In this document: positions 28,103 through 39,988 of the stretch, in pieces
Position numbering within the stretch: position 1 is the first letter of the stretch
Layout of the letters: each line of letters opens with the position of its first letter
DNA from: Kitagawia praeruptora
Taxonomy: Eukaryota; Streptophyta; Magnoliopsida; Apiales; Apiaceae
Length of the DNA: 64,000 nt
Direction of reading: 5' to 3'
Assembly (NCBI GenBank): GCA_037693485.1
Contig: CM075350.1
Coordinates: 59,252,001 to 59,316,000, forward strand
Made by a program: the position numbers and the translations under genes
The notes under the pieces: model-generated
Told to the model about the DNA's origin: nothing
Seen by the model: the letters and a program-made list of their open reading frames with translations, nothing else
The model's database searches: none

Positions 28103-30298
28103 ATGGCGAGTGACAATTTTGAAAGTGATAAAACACCGTCTCAGGATGGTAATGGACGAAACAAAGGTGGTGGTGATGTTAGTAACAAGGACATCATGGA
28201 CTATCTGAAGACGATGAATGAAAGAGTCAACAACTTGGAAAAAGGTTCCGAGAAAATGAAAAAATGGCAAAGGAAGTGCAAGTCGAAGTCAAAAAAGAAG
28301 AATGTGACTCCGACAAGGCTGAATTTCGAGTCTGAGGACAATATTGAGGACAACACTGATCATGTCCCATCTGAAGAAGACGCAGAAGAGCCTGTGGAAG
28401 AAGAATATGAGGGTGACCAATCTGATGTCCCGGAAACCCAGGGTGCCGAAGGTTCACCCACCAGGAGTCTAAGTGTTTTTGATCGAGTTGGCAAAAAACT
28501 GACTAACAAAGACCTTCGTCACAAACTGATTCACACTGGAAGCAAAGATCGGAGAGATGGCAATGGGGGTTCCACAACTCAGGGTTCCCGAGAACGCCGA
28601 GAGAAGTCCCAATCGGAACCCCCAAAAAGCATTTCTAGGAGATCCAGATCTGATGGCAAAAGGAATTATAGGCAAAGCAGTCACTCTTCTTGGCATAGAA
28701 ACAGGAGATCCCGCTCTACCGAAGTCCCTACCGGTGGGGGTACCGATCAGGATTCCGGCTCCCATCAAAGTTCAGTCCCTAGAAGAAGCAAGACAGCCAA
28801 TGAAGATGATGATTCTGAAAGTGATACGCTTTCAGATGGTGAAAATGGACAGTTCAGGATGTCTGACTGGAAAAAAGCCTTGGAAAAGATCAAGGAGGAG
28901 AAAATGTTTAAGTCTGGTATCACTGCCGGTTCCCCCTTTTCTGTGAAAGTGAAAAAGGCAGCCTTGCCAAGGTTCTTTAAGATGAATACTGACTTGAAAT
29001 TCAATGGAAACTCAGATCCAGTTGAATACTTGAGCCGTTTTAATACGGAAATGGATGTCTACCAGGTGGAGGACTTAGCAAGGTGTAGGCTATTGGCATC
29101 TACACTGACTGGAAATGCCCACCAATGGTTCAAAAGGCTAGCCGAAGGGTCTATCAAATCCTGGAGGAGGATGGGAGATCAGTTTATCTCTCAATTCAGG
29201 GCTACCGTGGCCTATGCCCCACCGGTGAATACTCTGGCTAATATCAAGCAAGAAACTCACGAGTCTTTAAGACAGTATTTCAAAAGATTTAATGAGCAAG
29301 TGCCAAAAGTGAAGAAGGCCTCTGATGAAACTCTGAAGAACTTCCTGATAGCCGGGGTAAGGCCTGGAACCGAGTTTTGGAAGGAATTGCAAACTGAGGA
29401 GCCCGGAACCCTGGCGGAATTTTACCAACAAGCAGAACGCCACAAAGTGATTGAGGAATCCATGGCAAAATTGTCCAAAGATTCCAGTTCCCGAGGTTGG
29501 AGCAGGAACAAGAGAAATCGTTCTTACAGCCCTAAAAGGGATTCGAACAAGAGGGCTTCCGGGAGTGGTGCTGCCGGCTTAGGAGCCCCCCGGTATGATG
29601 ACAAGACTGCCCCTATTGCTGTTAATGCAACTAAGGATAGAGTTTCTACCAAGGACAGACTCACTCCAAAGGCGAATTTCCAGAAATACTCAGAGTATAC
29701 TCCTTTGACTGTCCCAATCAGTCATATTCTCGAAGTGAATGAGAAGAATGGGCTATTCCGGAGGCCCTACCGGGCAGGGCCCCCAGGAGTGAAAGATCAA
29801 GGAAAGTACTGTGCATTCCACGAAGTGAATGGACACGAGACTGCTGATTGCAGGCACTTGAAAGATCAAATTGAAGAGTTGATTAGAGGTGGATACCTGA
29901 CTGAATTTGTAGCCCAAGAGGCTAAGAAATATAAAGAAGGAAGAGATAACAAGGACAAGGCTCCTGGAAACCAAGAAAGGACTACCCGAGCTAATAGCAT
30001 CCATACCATCTTTGGCGGCCCTTATTTGGGGGGTGCCAGTCGGAATGCCAGAGATAGGTATGCCCGGGAAGCCAGGGACAAACCCCTAACTAATGTGTTC
30101 CACCTTGCAGAAAGGCCCCCTAAGCTGTTTAAAGGGGAAACCGCTGATATTTCCTTTACCCAGGAGGATGCCAAGTGGGTTCACCACCCTCATAATGATG
30201 CTTTGGTGGTAACCGTGAGTATGGGTGGAATGAATGTGCACAGAGTGCTGGTTGATAATGGAAGCTCAGTAAATATCTTGGCATATACCACATTCTAG
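28103..30298 (+). CDS. Tat element gag and start of protease (731 aa, ends at a premature TAG)
   Basis: Start chosen at the first ATG after the PBS (MASDNFESD). The N-terminus is charged, Ser/Arg-rich and low in complexity. The retrotransposon gag domain begins near residue 290 (FFKMNTDLKFNG, HQWFKRL, FRATVAYAPP, LRQYFKRFN). A CCHC-like knuckle CAFHEVNGHETADC is near 567. The protease motif VLVDNGSSVNIL is near 717. The frame stops at TAG (30296-30298) inside the protease and continues in the same frame afterwards (KLGLLDKELL), so this is most likely a nonsense mutation. A suppressible stop is possible but would be misplaced, since known readthrough stops lie before protease. Confidence 0.88.
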   Translation: MASDNFESDKTPSQDGNGRNKGGGDVSNKDIMDYLKTMNERVNNLEKGSEKMKKWQRKCKSKSKKKNVTPTRLNFESEDNIEDNTDHVPSEEDAEEPVEEEYEGDQSDVPETQGAEGSPTRSLSVFDRVGKKLTNKDLRHKLIHTGSKDRRDGNGGSTTQGSRERREKSQSEPPKSISRRSRSDGKRNYRQSSHSSWHRNRRSRSTEVPTGGGTDQDSGSHQSSVPRRSKTANEDDDSESDTLSDGENGQFRMSDWKKALEKIKEEKMFKSGITAGSPFSVKVKKAALPRFFKMNTDLKFNGNSDPVEYLSRFNTEMDVYQVEDLARCRLLASTLTGNAHQWFKRLAEGSIKSWRRMGDQFISQFRATVAYAPPVNTLANIKQETHESLRQYFKRFNEQVPKVKKASDETLKNFLIAGVRPGTEFWKELQTEEPGTLAEFYQQAERHKVIEESMAKLSKDSSSRGWSRNKRNRSYSPKRDSNKRASGSGAAGLGAPRYDDKTAPIAVNATKDRVSTKDRLTPKANFQKYSEYTPLTVPISHILEVNEKNGLFRRPYRAGPPGVKDQGKYCAFHEVNGHETADCRHLKDQIEELIRGGYLTEFVAQEAKKYKEGRDNKDKAPGNQERTTRANSIHTIFGGPYLGGASRNARDRYAREARDKPLTNVFHLAERPPKLFKGETADISFTQEDAKWVHHPHNDALVVTVSMGGMNVHRVLVDNGSSVNILAYTTF

Positions 30299-33200
30299 AA
30301 ATTGGGACTTTTGGACAAAGAGTTACTGCCTACCAATAATGAACTATATGGGTTTACCGGTAACCCAGTCCAAATCATGGGCAGGGTCAAATTACCCTTG
30401 ACATTGGGTGTGGATCCCTGCAAGGCCACCCAAATGGCAGAATTCATGGTGGTAAATGAAGACATATCCCACAATGCAATTCTTGGTAGACCAGTATTGA
30501 AAGATATGAGGGTGGTAACCTCAATATACCACTTTTCAATGAAGTTTCCTACACCAAATGGCATTGGGTGTGTGAAAGGATGTCAACATGAGTCAAGGGA
30601 ATGCTATAACAGAGCTGTGCAGGCTGCCGAGAAGGCAGACAAACCTATTCAAGTTGAAGAAAAGGCTGATGAAGAAGCCTTAATGAGAAGCCATGGGCTT
30701 GAGCCACAGAAGTTTGAAAGAGCATCGTGTAATGCCATCATGATAGTGGAATTGCCAGATGAACCTACTGAAGAGGTTCCTAATTTTCGGGGGGTAGTAC
30801 CACCACAAAGCTTGTTGTTGGAAGCTGCCGAAAAAAATGATGAAATTCATAACATTTCACTGGAAGGCATAGTAAAAAGTGCCTCAGATGATGATCTAGA
30901 CGGAGCAATGCTAGAGAATGAGAACCAAGGAACGGAGAGAGGACTCCCGGTTGAGATTGACATTGATCCCAGGATGCCCGGTACCCTGGAAAAGGCAGGG
31001 GCTGCCGAGGATACTATCCCTATACTAGTGGATGCTGAAGATCCTAGTAAAATCTTGAAAATCGGGCAACAGCTAGATAAAAATACAAGGGAAAGGTTGA
31101 CTGCTTTCCTTAAAAGCAACCTTGATGTGTTTGCATGGTGTCATTCTGACATGGTGGGGATTGACCCGAAAGTCATGTGCCACCACTTGAACATCGACCC
31201 TGAGAGAAGGGGTATCCGGCAGAAGAGAAGGCCTGTCAGTGGTGAAAGGGCTACCGCCCTCCAGGAAGAGGTAGACCGGTTATTGAAGGCTGGTTTGATC
31301 AAAGAATCTTCTACCCAACATGGCTAGCAAACCCAGTACTAGTCCGGAAGCCTAATGGGAAATGGAGGACATGTGTTGACTTTACTGATCTAAATAAGGC
31401 ATGCCCTAAGGATAGCTTCCCGCTACCCAGAATTGATCAACTGGTGGATGCCACGGCAGGCCATGCTTTGCTAAGTTTCATGGACGCCTACTCCGGATAT
31501 AACCAGATACCAATGTTTGAACCGGACCAGGAGCATACCAGCTTCATAACTGATAGGGGACTGTACTGTTATGTGGGGATGCCGTTTGGGCTATTGAATG
31601 CCGGGGCTACCTATCAGAGGCTGGTAAACATGATGTTTAAAGAACAGATTGGTAAGACTATGGAAGTCTATGTTGACGATATGTTGGTCAAATCAAAGGT
31701 GGCAGCCGACCATGTGTTGCACCTATCTGAGATGTTTGATATCCTAAGGAAGTACCGGATGAAACTGAACCCCCAAAAGTGTGTTTTTGGGGTGGAGTCT
31801 GGAAAATTTCTAGGATTCATTGTGAACCACAGAGGGATTGAGGCAAACCCTGCCAAAATCAAAGCATTGCTGGAACTGAGGTCCCCAAGGAATGTAAAAG
31901 AAGTCCAAGGGCTTACCGGAAGGGTAGCAGCCCTAAATAGATTCGTATCTCGGTCTTCCGACAAATGCAAGGAGTTTTTCAAGGCTATCAAGAAGGGTCA
32001 AAACTTTGAATGGACCCCGGAATGTGAGGAAGCCTTCAAGAAACTAAAAGAACAGCTGGGAAGCCCACCATTGCTCTCCAAACCCTTGGAAGGTGAGGTA
32101 CTCATTTTATATTTAGCTGTTTCTGAATACTCTATAAGTGCTGTGTTGATTCGGGAGGAAGAACAAGTACAATACCCGGTATACTATGTGAGCAAAAGGC
32201 TGCTTGATGCGGAAACCCGGTATCCCAGCATGGAAAAGCTAGCATATGCTCTAATATTGGCTTCCAGGAAGCTAAGGCCTTACTTTCAAGCCCATAAAAT
32301 TGAAGTTAGAACATCCTTCCCGCTAAGGCAAGTGATGCACAAGCCGGAAGCCTCCGGTAGAATGATGAAATGGGCTGTTGAGCTAGGACAGTTTGAAATA
32401 GATTACAAGCCCCGAACTGCTATCAAAGGCCAAGCACTGGCCGATTTCTTACTGGAGTTTCCTCCTGATTTTGAGGTTACCAGAGAAGATTGTACCCCGG
32501 TAGCCCCAGTTACCGAAGGGGATGCCGAAAGCCCCCAATTATGGTGGAACCTGTATGTTGATGGTGCAGTAAATAATAATGGGGGAGGTGCAGGAATAGA
32601 GTTGGTAAGCCCAGAGGGGCACCGGATTCAGAGTGCCATACACTTTGGCTTCAGGGCTACCAACAATGATGCAGAGTATGAGGCCCTGATTGCTGGTTTG
32701 AAACTGGCTCTGGAAATGAAGGTAGAATACCTAAATGTGTTTAGTGACTCCATGCTGATTGTATGGCAAATTAAAGGAAGCTTCCAGAGTCGAGGCCCCC
32801 GCACTGAACTCTACATGAGGTATGCCCAAGAACTTATCAGTAGGTTCAAATTGCTAAATCTAAATCAAATTCCAAGGGTGGAAAATGCCAATGCCGATGC
32901 CCTTGCCAAGTTGGGATCCCAAAAAGAAGCTGTCCTGTTAGGGGTGATACCCCTTGAAGTGCAACTCCAACCAAGTATCCATCGAGAGGAGACTATGGAA
33001 ATAGATTCTTCAATGGAAAGCCAATGGACAACCCCAATACGTGAGTATATCACCAAGGGCACACTTCCGGAAGACAAAGATGAAGCTCGGAAACTAAAAT
33101 ATAAGGCTGCCCGTTATGTGATCTATGATGGCATCCTATACAAGAGGGGATTTAATCAACCTCTACTTAAGTGCATATCTGGAAATGAATGTGAATACAT

Positions 33201-34260
33201 CCTAAGGGAAATTCATGAAGGCATTTGTGGCAACCACTCGGGGGGTACCTCCCTGGCCCACAAAATTCTCCGACAGGGCTATTACTGGCCTACCATGAAA
33301 ACTGATGCTTATGACTTTGCTAAAGCTTGTGATCAATGCCAAAGGTTTGCTAACTTCAATAGCAACCCAGCTGTGGAACTAAGACCCATTGGAAGCCCCT
33401 GGCCCTTTGCAATATGGGGGATTGACCTGATTGGGGAGCTTCCCAAAGGCAGAGGTGGTGTGAAATATGCCGTGGTAGTCGTTGACTACTTTACCAAGTG
33501 GGCAGAGGCAGAACCCCTAGCTACCATCACTGCCGGTAAGCTGAAGGAATTTGTTAAGCGAGCCATTATATGTAGATACGGGGTACCGTACAAGCTTATC
33601 TCAGACAATGGCAAGCAATTTGATAGTAGAGAAATGAGAAGTCTATGTGAGGACTTGGAAATAAAGAAAGATTTTTCAGCCGTTTGCCACCCCCAAAGCA
33701 ATGGGCAGACGGAAGCTGTGAATAACATCATCAAGCACACTCTAAAAGCCAAGTTGGAAGATAAAAAGGGAAATTGGCCAGAGGAGCTTCCAATGGTCTT
33801 GTGGTCTTACAACACCACTCCCAGGTCCACAACCGGAGAGTCTCCCTTTGTTCTAACCTATGGCTGTGAAGCTATGGTCCCAGTGGAAGTCGGGACAGGG
33901 TCCTACCGGAGGGACAATTTCAGTCAAGAATCAAATGAAATAAATCAGAGGCTGGCCCTAGACATGGTAGAGGAAAACCGGGCTACCGCCCAGCTGAAAC
34001 TTGCGGCTTACCAGCAGAGGACCCGCAAATACTATAACAACAAGGTACGCCCTCGACCCCTCAAGGTTGGCGACCTAGTACTGAGAAGAATGATGCCCAA
34101 TATGCGGGTTCCCGGGCACGGAGCCTTTGGAGCAAACTGGGAAGGGCCTTACAAAATAAAGTCTATCTTTTGGGAAGGCACTTACCACCTTGAAGACATG
34201 GATGGGAACACTATTCCCCGTGCTTGGAATGCCGAGCACCTAAAAAAGTACTATCAGTAA
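30299..34260 (+). pseudogene. Tat element pol: protease end, RT, RNase H, archaeal RNase H, integrase (one frameshift)
   Basis: From 30299 to about 31,319 the frame is that of gag. A single-base loss near 31,300-31,320 then moves it by one (GLIKESS, then YPTWLANPVLVRKPNGKWR in the new frame), after which it is open to 34260. RT: FMDAYSGYNQIPM near 31,480 and YVDDMLVKS near 31,670. Ty3-type RNase H: LYLAVSEYSISAVL near 32,110. Archaeal-type RNase H: LYVDGAVNNNGGGAG near 32,550. Integrase: zinc finger HEGICGNHSGG...CDQCQRF, then catalytic D (GIDLIGEL), D (ISDNGKQF) and E (NGQTEAVN). Two lesions (TAG and frameshift) make this copy non-autonomous. Confidence 0.9.
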
Positions 34261-34632
34261 GACTCTTTTCAGAGCAAACGTAGGCCTCTTTCAGGCTTAG
34301 GATGAATAAAAGTAACCTACTAGTTGTGGTTGCACCATTTCCCTTTCAGTTCTTAGGATTTCATAATTTTCGATAGATGCCCGGGGGGTAGTGGATGCAC
34401 ACCCCGTCTGGATGAAATTTGATGTATTCGTACTATTTGATTTTCAGTAAAAGTAGAAGTTGATTGTTTCCTTTTACATTTACCACTCATAAATATTTTC
34501 AGAAAGATATGTAAGACCTACAAGCATAGTTCTACATGGTAGCTAGGCTACCATCCAGAACTAGGGGGGTAGTAGTGGATACACCTCTCAACTTAACAGG
34601 TTGAAATTATCAGAATTTTAAATTTTTGTCAA
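34261..34632 (+). other. Post-pol spacer with two internal polypurine-like modules
   Basis: Contains GGGGGGTAGTGGATGCAC near 34,384 and AGGGGGGTAGTAGTGGATAC near 34,562, resembling the true PPT. The same modules recur inverted in the minus-strand relative. Confidence 0.7.
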
Positions 34633-35212
34633 TACCAGACATGTACGGAACCTTGAGTGGTTCACATGGCTTACTTGGTTATCAGGGCATGTATGGAACC
34701 CTGTTCGGCATACATGGCTCCCTTCATTATTTGGGCTTGTGTGGTAACCTGATTGGCACACTGGGATCCCTTCAATACCAGACATGTACGGAACCTTGAG
34801 TGGTTCACATGGCTTACTTGGTTATCAGGGCATGTATGGAACCCTGTTCGGCATACATGGCTCCCTTCATTATTTGGGCTTGTGTGGTAACCTGATTGGC
34901 ACACTTGGATCCCTTCATTACCAGACATGTACAGAACCTTGAGTGGTTCACATGGCTTACTTGGTTATCAGGGCATGTATGGAACCCTGTTCGGCATACA
35001 TGGTTCCCTTCATTACTTGGGCTTGTGTGGTAACCTGATTGGCACACTTGGATCCCTTCATTACCAGACATGTACAGAACCTTGAGTGGTTCACATGGCT
35101 TACTTGGTTATCAGGGCATGTATGGAACCATGTTCGGCATACATGGTTCCCTTTATTATTTGGGCTTGTGTGGTACCCTGGTCGACCCACTTGGATCCCT
35201 TCATTACAAGAC
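34633..35212 (+). repeat. 143-bp tandem repeat of the Tat element (4 copies)
   Basis: The phase marker CAGACATGT lies at 34636, 34779, 34922 and 35065, so the period is exactly 143 bp. The same unit in opposite orientation forms the array at 58180-59333 in the minus-strand element. Confidence 0.93.
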
Positions 35213-36033
35213 ATCTTTGCAGGATTGGCCTGCATGGCATCACCACACATGATTTATTAAATGACTGGGACTCCCGGAACAAAGGTTTCCAGGCTGAGCC
35301 TCCGGTACCCAGGCTACCGGATAGGGGCTACCGGCCACGGGGCTCCCGGAATCAGGTTCCTGCCTTCGGGCTTCCAAATGCTATAGGGATACCGGACGGT
35401 ACCCCCACACCCACAGTGACAACCAAACAGACAAAGGTACAAGTAGTCTATCAGTTCTATGGCCACCTATCCGGGTATGTGTTGCCATATTTACTCTTGT
35501 ACACTTCTACACTGCGATACCATTCTGTCGTTCTTATCTTGATTCATGATCTAATATCTATTTAATCAATATATATATGACGTATATCCTCTCAGAACTT
35601 GTACAAACTTATTTTAGGATTAGTCAGGAGAGTCATTTTACCGGATAGAATTCGATGGTGGCGTTTAGTTATGCACTGTTTTAAGTTATCATAGTACCTT
35701 TCTTACTTAGCATATTGGTACCCTAGAGAATGAGTACTATGGGGGTTCGATGAGTAAGGATTATTGAGTCCAAGTTGGTTCTCGTTGCATAATCAGAAGT
35801 GATGCGACAATCATACCTACTACATAAAAAAAACCCAGATAATAAGATAAACATGCATTACGAAAGCAAATTCAAAAGTACCAGGCCCGAGGCCATACGA
35901 CGAGCAGAGTTAAAGAGCTAAATCCTTACATCTGTGGAGCGTTATAGGAGCCCACCCCCTTAGTTAAAACTATCGAGTTTGTAAACCAACAAAATATGAG
36001 TTCAAGATGATAAGGATGATTTAGGGAGATTGC
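35213..36033. other. Spacer between the tandem repeat and the antisense gene
   Basis: GC-richer LTR-like words (GGTACC, GGCTACCGG) to about 35,420, then AT-rich DNA that probably holds the 3' UTR of the antisense gene. No coding feature supported. Confidence 0.5.
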
Positions 36034-38533
36034 TTAGGCAGAAGGAGCGTCTTTGGCAGCATCTGAGCTAGGGGAGTCCTCGACAGGGTCATTCTTTTTT
36101 GAAGAATCCCCTGGAGCAACCTCAACCGTGAGTGCGGGAGCCTCAACCATAGTCTCAGAAGTGGGGATGAATTCGGCAGTACCCTTCTGTGTAACCGGAG
36201 GTGTAGTCGCAATATGGCGCCCGGTAGCCCCAACCTTCGTTGCTTCAGCTTTGAATTTCTCTACTTGATTCACTGCATCCTCACCTAGGAGCGACCAGTC
36301 TAAATTTGGCATCACCTCCCAGGTGGCCTTCAAATAATCATTAACTCCCTTGGAAAAACCAGTGTTGTACCTTTCTGGGAGGGCTTCCTTCAACTTCTTT
36401 ACCGAAGCCTGCAACATGTCTACCTGCAAGGTCAGCTCCCTCACTGTGGTAGCATGGGCTACCGTCCTTTCCTCTTTCTCCGTGTTTTGACTAGCAACCA
36501 GCTTAGCCAACCTATCCTTCTCCCTAGTTAACTCGGACAAATCCTCCTTCAACTTCTTACCAGCATCAAGCAGTTTCTTCTTTTCTTCCTCCATGGCTTG
36601 CCTATCCAACTTTAACTGCTTAATCTCATCCCGAAGCCTCATATCCCCACGGGTAGCCAATGCTAATTGGTTGGAGAGCCTAAGTTGATGGAAGAAGCTC
36701 TCACCTGATGAGAACAACATAGATTTTGCAGCATCAGAGGATCTCTGCTTGGCCCATCCGGTGATAATCTCCATGGGAATCTGGCCCCCAGACATTTGAA
36801 AGAACTGCTCAACATCACCCGCGGGGGTACCCTGCTGTGATACCTTAGCCTTCTTCGAGGATCTAGTCTCGGGAGTGGATTTTGAACCTCCGGCAACCTG
36901 AGAAAGTCTTCGCTTCTCGGCAGCAGACAGCTCAGTCTTAACAGACATGGAGGCAGGGAATCGGGAGACTGGAGTGGCAGCAATAGGGGTCTCCAACATC
37001 ATTAACTCATCCTCAGGAAACAAGTCTTCATATTTTTCAGACGGCTTGATGAACGATGGCACTGATCCTGACATACCTGAAAAGATGAAGCATTTATAGG
37101 TTAAGAGACCGCAGTATATGTATCTATATGCAATCGCAAGGTAAAACAGCAGATACTATAAAATCAAATAACATAAAGGATCGTAAAGGAGTAAACAATG
37201 ACAGGTAAAAGTGAACCACGTGTGTGGAAGCAGCTATGAACATGGGAAGCGGAAGCTTGGGTCACCAGAGTCGTAGGAGACGGAAGCCTTACCAATCTCC
37301 TCGGATTGCCGCTCGGCACCCTGGGTTTCCAGCTCCCCCAGCTGTCCTCCCTCTACCTCGTCTCCCGGGATGGGGAGTAAGGGAGCCGCAGGCCTAGAAA
37401 ACCCTAACCTCTCAAGGGTCTCCGGTGTTAACAAGCTTTCACCATCACCCAATGAGGCAGCAAGTTTTATGACTTTCTTGGCCCTTTTCTCTTCAATTCC
37501 ATCTAAAGAAGTTTGCATCGGGATCCCTAGGGGACATAGTACAGAAGATGAAGATTTAAACCTATGGTATAGTAAAGGGAATCACGAAAGGATTTAAGCA
37601 ACAAAAGGCTTACCAGGGGTCAAGTTAAACTCCGTGTTAACTCCTTCACAATCGTAGCAGTACAAGAACTGCTCTAGCCAGTCATACATACCTTTCTTAT
37701 TCCCCTTTATACACTTTCCTTGCCTATTATTCCAAGCAGTAAGGTAAAAAACACCAACCTTCCTTCCGACATCCTTTAATTGATAAAAATAACCTAACTC
37801 CCTAGCAGTAAAGGCGACGGAGAAAGCTTGATCATACAAAATATACATACACGCGGCAACCCGGAAAGAATTGGGTGTCAATTGCATGGGAGCTATCTCA
37901 TAAAAGTTCAACAAATCTATAAAAAACGGATGCATTGGAAAAGAAAACCATAGTTTGAAATAAGAAGCCGATACAACAGCATTGGGGATGGATTGATCTG
38001 CTTCGAAATTGTCGAACCTGTGACACCGTTCGCCGGCACAGGGTAGTACAAGGTGGCAACCTGGATTGCAAATTTCCAACAACCTGGCCAGTCTATCAGC
38101 ATTCATGGTAGAGTCCTGGCCCTCACAAGCAGGGACATTGGAAGCCGGGACATGTGGCTTGCGTTCGACTTCTGATGGTAACTCGATATCACCCTCCCCC
38201 TCTATTGCATCATCATTACTGAAGGAAAGTCGATTACCTCTTAACTGTAATTCATCTATCATTCTTTCCCCCTCATCGGTGTTAGAACTGATATCAACCC
38301 TCTCTACCTCTTCACCACCAGAGTTGGAGGAACCAGCCTCTGTGAGGAAGCCAGGGTACCGGTTGACGATCTCAGCAGATAGAGGATTGACTACTTCCAC
38401 CCGAGAACGTGTTCGGGAGCTAACTGATGGCCTGGATTGGAGCAAAGGTTGAGAGAGCAAAAGATCATTGAGATGGGTGGATCCTGAATCAGACGGTTCC
38501 CCAGACACAGGTGACAAGTAACCTAAACATTGG
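36034..38533 (-). CDS. Antisense extra gene of the Tat element, exons 1 (main part) to 3
   Basis: Runs against gag-pol. Exon 1 starts at the ATG at 52716, continues to the copia insertion, resumes at 38533 and ends at 37614 (CCTG|GTAAGC). Exon 2 is 37526-37266, exon 3 is 37076-36034. All junctions are GT-AG. With the copia and one TSD copy removed the coding length is 2,256 nt, an uninterrupted 752-codon frame. Exon 1 has the element-borne domain annotated as 'putative gypsy type transposon' (PF04195-like; FPMHPFFIDLLNFYEIAPMQ, SFRVAACMYILYD). Exon 3 is a long coiled coil (about 36,400-36,640) followed by a PNLDWSLLG motif. Its function is unknown; antisense ORFs are reported in Tat-lineage elements. 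The introns are retained because packaged genomic RNA is the opposite strand (inference). Confidence 0.8.
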
Positions 38534-38538
38534 GAAGA

Positions 38539-39830
38539 TGTTGAGTATTGAACACGGTAAAAGAATACAGAGGGGGGGGGGGTGAATGGATTCTTGAACT
38601 TTTCTTGATTGAGTCTATGTAGCAGATAAGTGCCTGTGTGTGCAGAAATTAAGGTGCGGATAAATAAACAACACAACACGCAATATCACTTTAATCTAAT
38701 GTATATTAGATAAAGGTTGCTACAATCTGTGAATACAAATGGTAGTATTCTCAGCTTCGTTTTTCTCAGAGAGATATAGCTTACAGTGTATGAAAAACTA
38801 GACTCACAAAAGTTACTAAGTTATGAAGTGAGGCTGTGTCCTTATAGAACATGGATACAGCCCACTTACTGCAAATAAGGAGCTAAAACAAATTACTTTC
38901 TAGTCTGTCTATCCTTTTTGAGTAAGTGTCCAAACGGTTACAGATTTGACTTTGCAAAGCCTGTTTAGATCCACTTCTTTAGCTCCTTGTCTCTTCTATA
39001 TCTCTCCAAGCTTCCTTGTAGGCTTTCCAGAGCACGTTACAGGTTGTGGTCCATAAAGTGCATTGGCTTGTTGCAGGTTTCTGACTTGTACAATTTCTTC
39101 AGTATTTTGTCTCCAAGAATGTATTCGAGAAGTGACTAAGTAAGAGATTCAAGAACTAGAATTGACTTGATCGATAACTCTGAGTTCTCGAATACTGTTA
39201 TAGTGACATATCGAACCACTTCTCGAATAGCTCTTTTCCATCAGGATTCCTTGAGTTGTCGACTAGAGCATTTGACTTATCGAATCCTTGAGTTGTCGAA
39301 TAGCTTTCGGAGTCTTTGAGATATCGAATGGAACTTTGACTTGTTGACTCTTTGAGAACTCGAATACCATCTTGACTTGTTGACTTCTTGAGTTCTCGAA
39401 TAGAGTAGTAGACATATCGAATCCCCGAGATATCGAATGAGATATCGAACAGTGTATTCAGAGATATCGAATAGTGTCTTGAAATATCGAATCTCTGACT
39501 TCTCGAATGCTGGACTTCTCGAATAGATAAATATACTTCTCGAATTGGTACTTAGGCAAATTCTTCATTTCTTCAAATCCCAACTGTGATTATTTGGCAG
39601 TCTTTAACTCCTTGCTTGAGGCATGAACCATGGAACTTCTTTCAAGCATTATTCTAGACTCTATTTGTACAGTTACACAACTAGGATTTGATGCCTATTA
39701 CAAGTACAATACAGACAGAAACTCTACAACTAGAGGTTCCCTCAGTTAAGAGGTCATGTAAGTAATGCAAAGCATTACAAACAATTAGGCTTGTTATTAG
39801 ATGTGTACAGGCATGCCTCTGTAACTAACA
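38539..39830 (-). repeat. 3' LTR of the copia element
   Basis: 1,292 bp. A minus-strand TATA candidate TATAAG lies at 38841-38846. U3 contains a dense cluster of TCGAAT words (39,120-39,545), of which seven are TTCTCGAA or TTCGAGAA. Confidence 0.93.
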
Positions 39831-39847
39831 ATCTCCCCCAAATTAAG
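39831..39847 (-). other. Polypurine tract of the copia element
   Basis: CTTAATTTGGGGGAGAT on the minus strand, directly before the 3' LTR. Confidence 0.85.
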
Positions 39848-39988
39848 AGTGAGACCCTTAGTCACAATTTCATGTCTGATAACAAGCCTAACATACATAA
39901 AGATAAAACTTTAAAAGTACAGGTATGTATTTTGATTGAACACATAAATGAAATTACAAGATAAATACTCTTACAGTATGATGAGGTA

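Noticed and set aside
31300..31330. Possible programmed frameshift in Tat pol
   Set aside because: There is no slippery heptamer, and the site lies at the start of RT instead of a gag/pol border. A one-base deletion is simpler.
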